Of a stretch of DNA of 64,000 nucleotides, positions 18,429 through 26,863 are shown one piece after another. A program made the position numbers and the translations under genes. Below the pieces are notes generated by a model that was given only the letters and a program-made list of their open reading frames with translations, was not told where the DNA came from and searched no databases. Numbering within the stretch: the stretch's first letter is position 1; each line of letters begins with the position of its first letter. The stretch spans positions 10,856 through 74,855 of the forward strand of contig NZ_JBHYFV010000018.1 in assembly GCF_051859345.1 (NCBI RefSeq), in the 5' to 3' direction. This DNA is from Marivita sp051859345. GTDB lineage: Bacteria; Pseudomonadota; Alphaproteobacteria; Rhodobacterales; Rhodobacteraceae.

Positions 18429-19061
18429 TTACTGGCGCTGTTCTTCCAGCGCTGAAATCTCGTCATAGGCAGCGGTAAAGCCGGACAGAGACATCGTGAC
18501 GTTCACACGCTGGTCGGGGGCAAGGGCCGGCACAATCACCACGTTCGCCACGCTGCCGCGCCGGAACGATGCCACGTCCTCTGCGGTAAAACCGACGCGT
18601 GCATAGCAGCCGACAGTTGTGCAGAACGAAAAGTCATACCGCTTGGCCTGACCGGAATCGACGCGCACGTTCAGCTTTTCGGTCAGCAAGGTTTCCAGCG
18701 GGACAACAAAGGTTCCGCCAGCAGCAACCTGACCGCCATTGTTCAGGCGAAAGATGCTGACCTCGGCCACGTTGCCACCGTTCTGGTCCTTGAGCAGCTG
18801 GTACATCTGGCACGGCTCTTCACCTTCCTGAACGCGCAGGCACTGCACAGCCCAGTCGCCATGGGTCGACTTGACATAGGTGTCATCGTCCTGCGCTGCG
18901 TCGTTCACGGCCTCACCGGTGTCCAGAACCGACAGGTCTGCATTTGGTGCCGGAGCCTCGGGTGCAGGGGCCGCTTCGGGGGCAGCGCTGTCCTGTGCCA
19001 TTGCGACGTTTGCAAGGGCCAGGCTGGCAATCGTGGTCAGAAGAAACAGGGGTCTGGTCAT
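18429..19061 (-). CDS. Invasion-associated locus B (IalB) family exported protein
   Basis: 210 aa from ATG at 19061, preceded by AGAGGA at a good distance. Signal peptide MTRPLFLLTTIASLALANVAMAQ, then an Ala/Pro/Glu-rich linker (residues about 24-50) and the IalB domain starting THGDWAVQCLRVQEGEEPCQMYQ, with paired cysteines and a second pair in FCTTVGCYARVGF. The name comes from Bartonella, but the family is widespread in free-living Alphaproteobacteria and has no settled biochemical role. An upstream in-frame ATG would add 26 residues and spoil the signal peptide, so it was rejected. Confidence 0.85.
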   Translation of the reverse strand: MTRPLFLLTTIASLALANVAMAQDSAAPEAAPAPEAPAPNADLSVLDTGEAVNDAAQDDDTYVKSTHGDWAVQCLRVQEGEEPCQMYQLLKDQNGGNVAEVSIFRLNNGGQVAAGGTFVVPLETLLTEKLNVRVDSGQAKRYDFSFCTTVGCYARVGFTAEDVASFRRGSVANVVIVPALAPDQRVNVTMSLSGFTAAYDEISALEEQRQ

Positions 19062-19240
19062 AAAGTCCTCTCCGAAAGATCGGGTCACATTTGATGCTGC
19101 GTTATCATGGGCAATGCGGAGTGTCAGGCCAAAACGCAAAAAGTTGACCGCGAATGCAGCGGATTCTTGCGTTGTCTCTTACGGAATATGTCAGCATTTT
19201 GGCTTCAAGTGATGTCTCCAGAGGGCCGGTGAAGTCTTTG

Positions 19241-19275
19241 AAATAAAAAGGGAAGATGCGTTTCCACATCTTCCC
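19241..19275 (-). terminator. Intrinsic terminator, leftward
   Basis: On the minus strand the stem GGGAAGATG/CATCTTCCC (9 bp, 8-nt loop) is followed by TTTTTATTT. No minus-strand gene ends just upstream of it, so it appears to terminate a non-coding transcript. Confidence 0.7.
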
Positions 19276-19345
19276 TCTATTGCTCCCTGTCGGACCGGCC
19301 GACTATTATTGCCGTGACGCTACGAAATGAAATCCACACCGTCAA
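19241..19345 (-). ncRNA. Candidate small RNA B (leftward, terminator-bounded)
   Basis: Leftward region ending at the 19241-19275 terminator. It contains CGGCCGGUCCGACAGGGAG (19301-19283 read leftward), which can pair over 19 nt, with two G-U wobbles, with a segment just before the terminator of the neighbouring candidate RNA. No credible ORF is present. The 5' end is not defined; the start given is a guess. It could equally be the 3' part of one longer transcript. Confidence 0.35.
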
Positions 19346-19371
19346 CAGGCAAAATTCAAACCGGTAACCAC

Positions 19372-19400
19372 AAAAAAAGGCCGCGCTGCAAAGCGCGGCC
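19372..19400 (-). terminator. Strong intrinsic terminator, leftward
   Basis: Minus-strand stem GGCCGCGCT/AGCGCGGCC (9 bp, 4-nt loop) followed directly by seven T residues: a textbook terminator. There is no T-run on the plus-strand side, so direction is clear. No protein gene on that strand ends here. Confidence 0.85.
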
Positions 19401-19500
19401 AGTCCAACAGGGAGGATTGCCCGGACGACATGAGGAACAAATCGGTCCGGACAAAAAACACACTGGCGGCAAAAGGTTAAGTTTGTATGTTCGGAACCTG
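19372..19500 (-). ncRNA. Candidate small RNA A (leftward, terminator-bounded)
   Basis: Leftward region between the HerA-like gene start and the strong terminator at 19372-19400. The bases just before the terminator read CCTCCCTGTTGGACTGG, a pyrimidine-rich, anti-Shine-Dalgarno-like stretch of the kind used as a seed in trans-acting small RNAs. The minus-strand frame through here encodes only a Cys/Pro-rich sequence running across both terminators, so a protein is unlikely. The 5' end is undefined. Confidence 0.4.
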
Positions 19501-19523
19501 GATGCATAGACGAGGGGATGCGC

Positions 19524-21074
19524 ATGGAAAACGGTGTCTTTGTTGGCGGCGGTGGTGAAGGGCATGGCGTCAAGCAATGGTTGCGACTGGATTACGCCAA
19601 CCGGCATGGGCTGATTGCAGGGGCCACGGGCACCGGGAAGACCGTCACACTCCAGATCCTGGCCGAAGGGTTCTCGGCGCAGGGCGTTCCGATCTTCATG
19701 TCGGATGTAAAAGGCGATCTGTCAGGACTGGCAAAACCGGGCAGCGCGGACTTCAAACTGCATCAACCGTTCAGCGACCGCGCCCGCACCATCGGCTTTG
19801 ACGACTATGCCTACACGGCGTTTCCGGTCACCTTCTGGGATCTCTTCGGCACCCAAGGCCATCCGATCCGCACCACGGTTGCGGAAATGGGGCCGCTGCT
19901 GATCTCGCGGCTGCTTGAACTGTCCGAAGCGCAAGAGGGGATCCTCAACATTGCGTTCCGCGTGGCCGATGAAGAAGGCCTGCCGTTGCTTGATCTCAAG
20001 GACCTGCAATCCATGCTGGTCTGGCTGGGGGAAAACCGGGAAAGCGTGTCCCTGCGCTATGGGAACATCGCGGTCCAATCGGTCGGGGCCATCCAGAGAC
20101 GGTTGCTGGTCCTTGAAAACCAGGGTGGCGCGAAATTCTTTGGCGAACCCGCGCTGGACCTGCGCGACCTGATGCGCACCGATGCCAACGGTCAGGGACA
20201 GATCAACATCCTGGCCGCCGACAAGCTGATGGGAGCACCGCGCCTTTACGCAACGTTTCTGCTCTGGCTTCTGTCCGAACTCTTCGAAGACCTGCCCGAA
20301 GTGGGCGACCCCGAAAAACCCAAACTGGTCTTCTTCTTTGACGAGGCCCACCTGCTGTTTGACGACGCCCCCAAGGCGCTGGTCGACAAGGTCGAACAGG
20401 TCGCACGCCTGATCCGATCAAAAGGGGTGGGGGTCTATTTCATCACCCAGAATCCCGACGACATTCCCGAAGACATCCTTGGACAGTTGGGCAACCGCGT
20501 CCAGCACGCATTGCGCGCCTTCACCGCGCGCGACCGCAAGGCGCTGCGCATGGCGGCGGAAACCTACCGCGAAAACCCGACCTTCGACACCGAGGTCGCG
20601 ATCCGCGAGGTTGGGGTTGGCGAAGCGGTGACCTCTATGCTGGAACGCAAGGGCATCCCCGGCATGGTCGAACGCACGCTGATCCGCCCGCCATCCTCGC
20701 AGCTTGGTCCGATTTCCCCGGCAGAGCGCGGCGGCATCGTGGGCGCCAGCGATCTGGGCGACAAATACACCAGGACCCTGGACCGCCAATCGGCCTTTGA
20801 AATTCTGGCGCAGCGCACGAAAGAGGCGGCTGAAGCTGCCGAAAATGCCGAGCTGAATGAAGCCGATCTGGATGCGGCGATGCGCGAATACACGGCCGGG
20901 CGGCGCTATTCGGGCACCCGCGTCGGTCGCTCTACCGCGCAACCGACACGCAAGACCCGGAAGGAAGACAGCTTTGGCGAAGCGATGGCCAAGGTTGTGG
21001 TCAAGGAATTGAAAGGCACAACCGGGCGGCGCATCGTGCGCGGCCTCCTCGGAGGCCTGTTCAAGGCACGCTGA
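19524..21074 (+). CDS. HerA-like ATPase (DUF853 helicase-like protein)
   Basis: 516 aa from ATG at 19524; an ATG 6 bp earlier is also in frame, but GAGGGG is better spaced for the second. Walker A GATGTGKTVT near residue 33, Walker B LVFFFDEAHLLFDD, and an arginine-finger-like region in GNRVQHALRAFTARDRK. This family (once annotated YjgR) belongs to the HerA/FtsK ATPase superfamily; its biological role is unresolved. The C-terminal 60 residues are charged and low-complexity. It is monocistronic or shares a transcript with the exporter gene 62 bp downstream. Confidence 0.88.
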   Translation: MENGVFVGGGGEGHGVKQWLRLDYANRHGLIAGATGTGKTVTLQILAEGFSAQGVPIFMSDVKGDLSGLAKPGSADFKLHQPFSDRARTIGFDDYAYTAFPVTFWDLFGTQGHPIRTTVAEMGPLLISRLLELSEAQEGILNIAFRVADEEGLPLLDLKDLQSMLVWLGENRESVSLRYGNIAVQSVGAIQRRLLVLENQGGAKFFGEPALDLRDLMRTDANGQGQINILAADKLMGAPRLYATFLLWLLSELFEDLPEVGDPEKPKLVFFFDEAHLLFDDAPKALVDKVEQVARLIRSKGVGVYFITQNPDDIPEDILGQLGNRVQHALRAFTARDRKALRMAAETYRENPTFDTEVAIREVGVGEAVTSMLERKGIPGMVERTLIRPPSSQLGPISPAERGGIVGASDLGDKYTRTLDRQSAFEILAQRTKEAAEAAENAELNEADLDAAMREYTAGRRYSGTRVGRSTAQPTRKTRKEDSFGEAMAKVVVKELKGTTGRRIVRGLLGGLFKAR

Positions 21075-21136
21075 GCACTGGCCCTTCCGGCGGTTGCGGG
21101 CTAAGTCAGGCGTCGAACAGGACGAAAGCCAACCGC

Positions 21137-22951
21137 ATGCCCGCCGATACCACAACAGACGCCGAAATCGCCGCCGCAGAGCGCCGCTCTGGCCTGCGCA
21201 CCATCCGCAAGGTGGGGCCGTATCTCTGGCCCGATGACAAGCCGTGGGTCAAACGCCGCGTGGTGATCGCGCTGGCCTGCCTGGTTCTTGCCAAGATCGT
21301 CAACATGCTGGGCCCGCTCCTCTTCGGACGTGCGGTGGATGCGCTGTCGGGGCAGGTGTCGGACCTTCTTCTGGGGGGTGTCGGACTGACGCTGGCCTAC
21401 GGGTTTGCCCGTTTGATGAACGTCGGCTTTCAGCAATTGCGCGACGGGGTGTTCGCCCGTGTCGGGCAACGTGCGCTGCGCATGCTGGCGATTGAAACCT
21501 TCACCCACATCCACCGCCTGTCGATGCGCTATCACATCACCCGCAAGACCGGCGGGTTGAGCCGCATCATCGAACGCGGGGTCAAGGGGGTCGATTTCCT
21601 CTTGCGGTTCATGCTGTTCAGCGTTGGGCCGCTGATCCTTGAGCTGCTGCTGGTGTCGGTGGTGCTGCTGTGGCTGTTGGATGTGCGCTACATGGTGGTC
21701 GTCCTCATCACGATTGCGATCTACGTCGCCTTCACCTTCAAGGTGACGGAATGGCGGGTGCGCCTGCGCCGCGAGATGAACGAGCAGGACACCGACGCCA
21801 ACCAAAAGGCCATCGACAGCCTGCTGAACTTTGAAACGGTTAAATATTTTGGTGCCGAAGCCCGTGAGGCCGCGCGATATGACCAGTCGATGGAGGCATA
21901 TGAAGGCGCGGCCATCAAGACGGCAACATCGCTGGCCATGCTGAACTTCGGTCAAAGCCTGATCATCACCGCGGGTCTTGTCATCGTCATGGTCATGGCG
22001 GCCCTGGGTGTTCAGGGCGGCACGATCACGGTGGGCGATTTTGTCATGGTCAATGCCTACATGATCCAGATCACCATGCCGCTCAACTTCCTTGGCACTG
22101 TGTATCGCGAAATTCGCCAGTCGCTGGTCGATATGGGTGAAATGTTCGACCTTCTTGAACAGCCGCAAGAAGTGTCTGACAAACCCGATGCACCCGCCCT
22201 GAAGGTCTCCAAAGGCGCGGTGCGCTTTGAAGACGTGAAATTTGGCTACGACCCGGCGCGCCCGATCCTGAAAGGTGTGTCGCTTGACGTGCGCTCTGGC
22301 GAAAACGTGGCGCTTGTCGGCCCGTCCGGGTCCGGCAAATCCACCATCGGGCGTTTGCTGTTCCGGTTCTATGACGTGGTTGACGGCGCGGTGAAGATCG
22401 ACGGGCAGGACGTGCGCGATGTCACGCAGGTCAGCCTGCACGACGCCATCGGCGTGGTGCCGCAGGACACGGTGCTGTTCAACGACTCGATCCGCTACAA
22501 CATCGCCTATGGCCGCGCGCATGCCAGCGAGGCCGACATCATCGCGGCCGCCCGTTCGGCCCAGATCCACGATTTTATCCTGTCCCTTCCCGAAGGCTAT
22601 GACACGATGGTCGGCGAACGCGGATTGAAGCTGTCTGGAGGTGAGAAACAGCGTGTGGGAATCGCGCGCACATTGCTCAAGAACCCGCCGATCCTCATTC
22701 TGGACGAGGCGACATCGGCGCTCGATTCCGAGACCGAAGCGTCGATCCAGGGCGCGCTGAGACTGGCGGGTGAAGGCCGGACGGTGATCACCATCGCACA
22801 CCGCCTGTCAACGATTTCGGACGCAGATCGGATCGTGGTGCTGGAAAACGGTCTGGTGGCAGAGGAAGGCACCCATGACAGCCTGCTGGCGCGCAACGGG
22901 CGGTATGCGGCGCTCTGGAACCGCCAGATGCAGGAAGAGGAAGCGGCCTGA
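21137..22951 (+). CDS. Atm1-type ABC exporter (half transporter)
   Basis: 604 aa, membrane domain (about residues 40-330, six helices) then nucleotide-binding domain (about 365-600) with GPSGSGKSTIG, LSGGEKQRVGIAR and ILILDEATSALD. The segment DSLLNFETVKYFGAE and the overall sequence place it in the Atm1/HMT1 (ABCB7) group, bacterial members of which export glutathione polysulfide or metal-glutathione conjugates from the cytoplasm. Substrate is inferred by family. It is convergent with the RND operon, with a hairpin between. Confidence 0.9.
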   Translation: MPADTTTDAEIAAAERRSGLRTIRKVGPYLWPDDKPWVKRRVVIALACLVLAKIVNMLGPLLFGRAVDALSGQVSDLLLGGVGLTLAYGFARLMNVGFQQLRDGVFARVGQRALRMLAIETFTHIHRLSMRYHITRKTGGLSRIIERGVKGVDFLLRFMLFSVGPLILELLLVSVVLLWLLDVRYMVVVLITIAIYVAFTFKVTEWRVRLRREMNEQDTDANQKAIDSLLNFETVKYFGAEAREAARYDQSMEAYEGAAIKTATSLAMLNFGQSLIITAGLVIVMVMAALGVQGGTITVGDFVMVNAYMIQITMPLNFLGTVYREIRQSLVDMGEMFDLLEQPQEVSDKPDAPALKVSKGAVRFEDVKFGYDPARPILKGVSLDVRSGENVALVGPSGSGKSTIGRLLFRFYDVVDGAVKIDGQDVRDVTQVSLHDAIGVVPQDTVLFNDSIRYNIAYGRAHASEADIIAAARSAQIHDFILSLPEGYDTMVGERGLKLSGGEKQRVGIARTLLKNPPILILDEATSALDSETEASIQGALRLAGEGRTVITIAHRLSTISDADRIVVLENGLVAEEGTHDSLLARNGRYAALWNRQMQEEEAA

Positions 22952-22982
22952 TCAGCGCGGGGAATGCTTTTGGGCAGGTATT

Positions 22983-23009
22983 GGCAAAGCGCGTTCAAAC
23001 GCGCTTGCC
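22983..23009. terminator. Possible bidirectional terminator hairpin
   Basis: GGCAA(A)GCGCGTT/AACGCGCTTGCC, a 12-bp stem with one bulged base and 2-nt loop, in the 78-bp gap between two convergent genes. There is no good T-run on either side, so efficiency is doubtful. Confidence 0.45.
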
Positions 23010-23029
23010 CCAAACTGCTTCGAGGCAGC

Positions 23030-26000
23030 TTACTCCGCCGCCTGAACCGGTGGCTCGCTGTCATTGGCGCGGCTGCGGCGCAGCACCTTCTTGAGGTCTT
23101 CAAGCCGTGGCGCACCGGTTTGCCCATCTTCGTAATCTGTGCCCGGCAGGTCGTCATCGTCCCACAGGATCGTCGGCGATTTGAGCTGACGCGCCGCCCG
23201 TTGCAACGCCCAGTCGCGGCCCGCCCGGCTGGTGCGCCCACCGCCCAGCCGGGCGATCAGGCGGAAGAACCACAGCGCGTATGTTGTGAACCAGACCCGC
23301 AGCGCCAGCATCGACGGCGTGAAGACCAGCGTCAGAACAGTTGCGATGCCAAGACCGAACACCACCGCCGTGGCCAGCTGTTTCCACCAAAGTGCGGTCG
23401 GGCTGTCGATGGAATACCCACCGCCGAAGAAATCGAGGCTCAGCCCGAACATCATCGGCGCAAGCCCTGCCATCGTGGTGATCGTGGTCAGCAGAACCGG
23501 GCGGATGCGGTCCTCGGCAGTGCGCACAATCGCCTCGATCCGCGGCATGTAGCGCGCATATTCCTGGTAGGTGTCGATCAGGACAATGTTGTTGTTCACC
23601 ACGATCCCCGCCAACGCCACGATCCCGGTGCCGGTCATGATGATGCTGAAGGTCTGGTCCATGACCAGCATGCCGATCAGCACACCCGTGGTGGACAGGA
23701 CCACCGCCAAAAGCACCAGAACCGCGTTGTAGAAGCTGTTGAACTGCGCCAGCAGGATGATGAACATCAGCCCGAGTGCTGCCCCGAAAGCCTTGCCAAG
23801 AAACGCCTGGCTTTCGGCCTGTTCTTCCTGATCGCCGGTCCACTCCCACTCCACGCCGGGCAGGGGATTGGCCTCAAGCCAAGTGGTCAGTTCTGCGATG
23901 CGTTCGTTGGGATTGATCGGAATGATCCGCGCACCATCGTCGAGCGCCCCCTGAACTGCGCCGACCGATGCAGCCTGTCCGTCGAACAGGACATAGCGTG
24001 TTCCGCCGGTCCCCGCGATGGCCCCGTCCTCGCGCTCTTGCACAACAGCGAATGTGGAGACACCCTCCGGTCCGTCCGCCACCACTTTCGATAGACCCGG
24101 CAGCACATCCGCCTTCACATCGAAATAGCGTTTCTGGTCCACACGGTTGATTTCGGCCAGTTTGGCCACCGGTTTGCGGGTGATAAAGTTCGACAGTGGC
24201 ACCAGCCCGTCAGCCGTGCGCACACGCAGCGTGTCCAGCGTTGACAGGAACCGGTCTTCCTTGGGCAGGCGCACGCGGATCTCGATCTCTTCGTCAGAAC
24301 TTTCGACCCGCATCGTATCAAGCAGGATGCCGCGCGTGACCAGTTGCACCATCGCGCCGACGACAGCCACGTTGGCCCCGTATCGACCCGCCTTTTCGAC
24401 ATCCACGTCGATCTGCCAGTCGATGCCGGGCAGGGGCAGGGTGTCTTCGACCAGCGTCAGGCCGGGGGTTGCCTCGAAATGGGCGCGGGTGCCGCGCGTG
24501 GCGGCAACAAGATCGTCCCAGTTGTCGCCCTTGAGACGCAGATGCACCGCCTTGCCCGAGGCCGGCCCCTGCGCAAGTCCCTTGACCTCGGTCTGGATGC
24601 CCGGAAGCGTCGCCAGCTGGGCGGACAATTCGTCGATCACAACGTCGCCGTCCAGTTCCTCTACCGTGACATCACCCCGCTGTGCCGCAACTTCGGCCCG
24701 GTCTTCCCAGGGGATCGTCTCGAACTGGACCTGACCGATGGTGTCCTTGGGAATCGCCGCACCGCTGGCGTCGGAATTCAACCCGCCATCCCCGGCAAAA
24801 GCAAAGGCGGTGACGACACCGCGATGGGCCAGGACGATCTCTTCCGCGCGGCGCACAAGGGCGTCCTTTTCCTCGATGCTGAGGTTGCCGCGTGCCCGGA
24901 CGTAGACAATCGCCTGTTCAGGCTCGGATTCGACAAAGAACTCGACGCCGTTGTTGTTCTGGCTGAACACACCGAACACCGAAACGACGAAAAAGATCAC
25001 CGCGCCGATGGTCACAACCGGCATCACCGGGTTGCCCGCGATGGCCTTGATGACCCAGCCAAAGGCGGTGCGGCGGCGCTGCCCCTCGATCCGGGTCTTG
25101 CGCCAACGGATTTCGGCGGCCCCCAGAACAACAGAGGACGCAACCGCAAAGATCAGGAACGGCGCGCTGCGTACGATCCAGGCCAGCGCCGTGGCAAGGC
25201 CACCGCCGCCCATGGACCCCTCAATCGCCGTGACCAATGCGCCCCAGACGCCGATATAGTCCTTCTGCAGGACCAGCATGGCCCCGACAAACAGACCGAG
25301 CAGGACCACGGGCACCAGCGCGGCGCGCACGATCCACGGAAAGCCCGAGCGAAGCCCCTCGGTGACACCGGTCAACAGCCGGCTGAACCGTCCGGTCACA
25401 CCCCCCATGACCGGCAGATAGACCAGCGCCACAACCAGCGAGGCCGACAGGACAAAGATCAGGGTCACGGGCAGCATGCCCATGAATTCACCCGGCACGC
25501 CGGGCCAGAAAAGCATCGGCAGAAACGCACACAGCGTTGTCGCGGTTGAACTGACCACAGGCCAGAACATCCGTTTCGCCGCCTCGACATAGGCATGCAT
25601 CGGGCCGACGCCCTCTTTGATGCGCTTGTCTGCGTATTCCACCACGACGATAGCCCCATCGACCAACATCCCGACGGCAAGGATCAGGCCGAACATCACG
25701 ATATTCGAGATGCTGATGCCCATGATTGCCAGAAACGCAAAACACAGCAGGAACGATGTCGGAATGGCAAATCCGACAAGCAGGGCAGGGCGCGTGCCCA
25801 GCGCGGCCAACACCACGATCATCACCAGCGCAATCGCCGTCAGAACCGATCCCTCAAGCTGGCGCACCATCGAATCCACCTGCTGGGACTGGTCATTCGA
25901 CGTGCCGACCTTCACCGCCGCGCGCAGTTCGGCGGGCCAGTTGGCCTGCGCGTCCGCGATGGTCTGATGGACCTGTTCCACCGTGTCGATCAGGTTGAAC

Positions 26001-26863
26001 CCCTTGCGCTTGACCACCTGCAACGCCAGCGTCTTTTCCCCGTTGAACCGCGCGGTGCCCTCGCGATCCTCGAATGTCAGGTTGATGGTGGCCAGATCGC
26101 CCAAGGTGACAACCCGATCACCATTCACCTTGACGGGCAGGTCGTAGACATCGCGCTGATCATCAAAGCTCGACGGGATCTTGACGGCGAAACTGCCCTG
26201 ATCGCTGCGCAGCTCACCTGCCGCGATCAACTGGTTGTTGTTCTGCACCACACTGATCAATTCGCTGGCGGTGACGTTGTAGCTTTCAAGCTTCAGGGGG
26301 TCGATCACCACCTCGAGCATCTCGTCCCGTTGCCCGGCAATCCCCGCTTCGAGAATCGCATCCAGCGATTCAAGCCGATCCTGCAAATCCTTCGCCACCC
26401 GCGCCATTGTCCGTTCCGGCACCGGGCCCGTCAGGTTGACGATGACGATGGGGAATTCGGAAAAGTTGATCTCGGTGATCGAATATTGCTCGGCACCAGT
26501 GGGAAACTTGGACTGCGCCTTGTTCATTGCGTCGCGCACATCGGCCATGACCTGCGTCTTGTCCCAGCCGAATTCGAATTCAAGCGCCAGACCGGCATAC
26601 CCCTCGGCCGCCGTGGCGGACATCGTCTTGAGCCCGTCCAGATCGGCCAGTTCGGTCTCCATCGGTTTGACAAGAAGCGTTTCACTGTCTGCCGCCGAGA
26701 TACCGGGAAAGACGGTCGACACGAACAGGGCCGGGATTTCGATGTCCGGCTCGCCTTCCTTGGGCAGGCCGACATAGGCCACGGTGCCTATCGCAAGCGA
26801 CAGCGCGATGAACGCCAGCACCATGCGGGCGCGTTCAGAGGCCCAGTCGACAATTCCGGTCAT
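23030..26863 (-). CDS. RND efflux pump, inner-membrane permease with enlarged central region
   Basis: Proton-driven multidrug or metabolite exporter of the AcrB/HAE1 class, 1277 aa against the usual 1030-1060. The two RND halves are recognisable, with TM4 GLILAVGMLVDGAIVVVE near residue 400 (one Asp, D402, where AcrB has an Asp pair) and TM10 GIVVNNNIVLIDTYQEY (Asn where AcrB has Lys). About 100 extra residues (roughly 505-600) between the halves include two more hydrophobic stretches (VPVVLLGLFVGAMLVL; FLIFAVASSVVLGAAE). A 20-residue C-terminal tail is charged. It overlaps the adaptor gene by 4 bp. Substrate unknown. Confidence 0.92.
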   Translation of the reverse strand: MTGIVDWASERARMVLAFIALSLAIGTVAYVGLPKEGEPDIEIPALFVSTVFPGISAADSETLLVKPMETELADLDGLKTMSATAAEGYAGLALEFEFGWDKTQVMADVRDAMNKAQSKFPTGAEQYSITEINFSEFPIVIVNLTGPVPERTMARVAKDLQDRLESLDAILEAGIAGQRDEMLEVVIDPLKLESYNVTASELISVVQNNNQLIAAGELRSDQGSFAVKIPSSFDDQRDVYDLPVKVNGDRVVTLGDLATINLTFEDREGTARFNGEKTLALQVVKRKGFNLIDTVEQVHQTIADAQANWPAELRAAVKVGTSNDQSQQVDSMVRQLEGSVLTAIALVMIVVLAALGTRPALLVGFAIPTSFLLCFAFLAIMGISISNIVMFGLILAVGMLVDGAIVVVEYADKRIKEGVGPMHAYVEAAKRMFWPVVSSTATTLCAFLPMLFWPGVPGEFMGMLPVTLIFVLSASLVVALVYLPVMGGVTGRFSRLLTGVTEGLRSGFPWIVRAALVPVVLLGLFVGAMLVLQKDYIGVWGALVTAIEGSMGGGGLATALAWIVRSAPFLIFAVASSVVLGAAEIRWRKTRIEGQRRRTAFGWVIKAIAGNPVMPVVTIGAVIFFVVSVFGVFSQNNNGVEFFVESEPEQAIVYVRARGNLSIEEKDALVRRAEEIVLAHRGVVTAFAFAGDGGLNSDASGAAIPKDTIGQVQFETIPWEDRAEVAAQRGDVTVEELDGDVVIDELSAQLATLPGIQTEVKGLAQGPASGKAVHLRLKGDNWDDLVAATRGTRAHFEATPGLTLVEDTLPLPGIDWQIDVDVEKAGRYGANVAVVGAMVQLVTRGILLDTMRVESSDEEIEIRVRLPKEDRFLSTLDTLRVRTADGLVPLSNFITRKPVAKLAEINRVDQKRYFDVKADVLPGLSKVVADGPEGVSTFAVVQEREDGAIAGTGGTRYVLFDGQAASVGAVQGALDDGARIIPINPNERIAELTTWLEANPLPGVEWEWTGDQEEQAESQAFLGKAFGAALGLMFIILLAQFNSFYNAVLVLLAVVLSTTGVLIGMLVMDQTFSIIMTGTGIVALAGIVVNNNIVLIDTYQEYARYMPRIEAIVRTAEDRIRPVLLTTITTMAGLAPMMFGLSLDFFGGGYSIDSPTALWWKQLATAVVFGLGIATVLTLVFTPSMLALRVWFTTYALWFFRLIARLGGGRTSRAGRDWALQRAARQLKSPTILWDDDDLPGTDYEDGQTGAPRLEDLKKVLRRSRANDSEPPVQAAE

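Noticed and set aside
19277..19573. A minus-strand 98-aa frame across the two terminator hairpins
   Set aside because: It reads through a strong intrinsic terminator, is Cys/Pro-rich and has no ribosome site; the structured-RNA explanation fits better.
21101..22801. A 566-codon minus-strand frame over the Atm1-type exporter
   Set aside because: Shadow of the exporter gene; composition typical of antisense frames (His, Arg, Gln rich) and no family resemblance.
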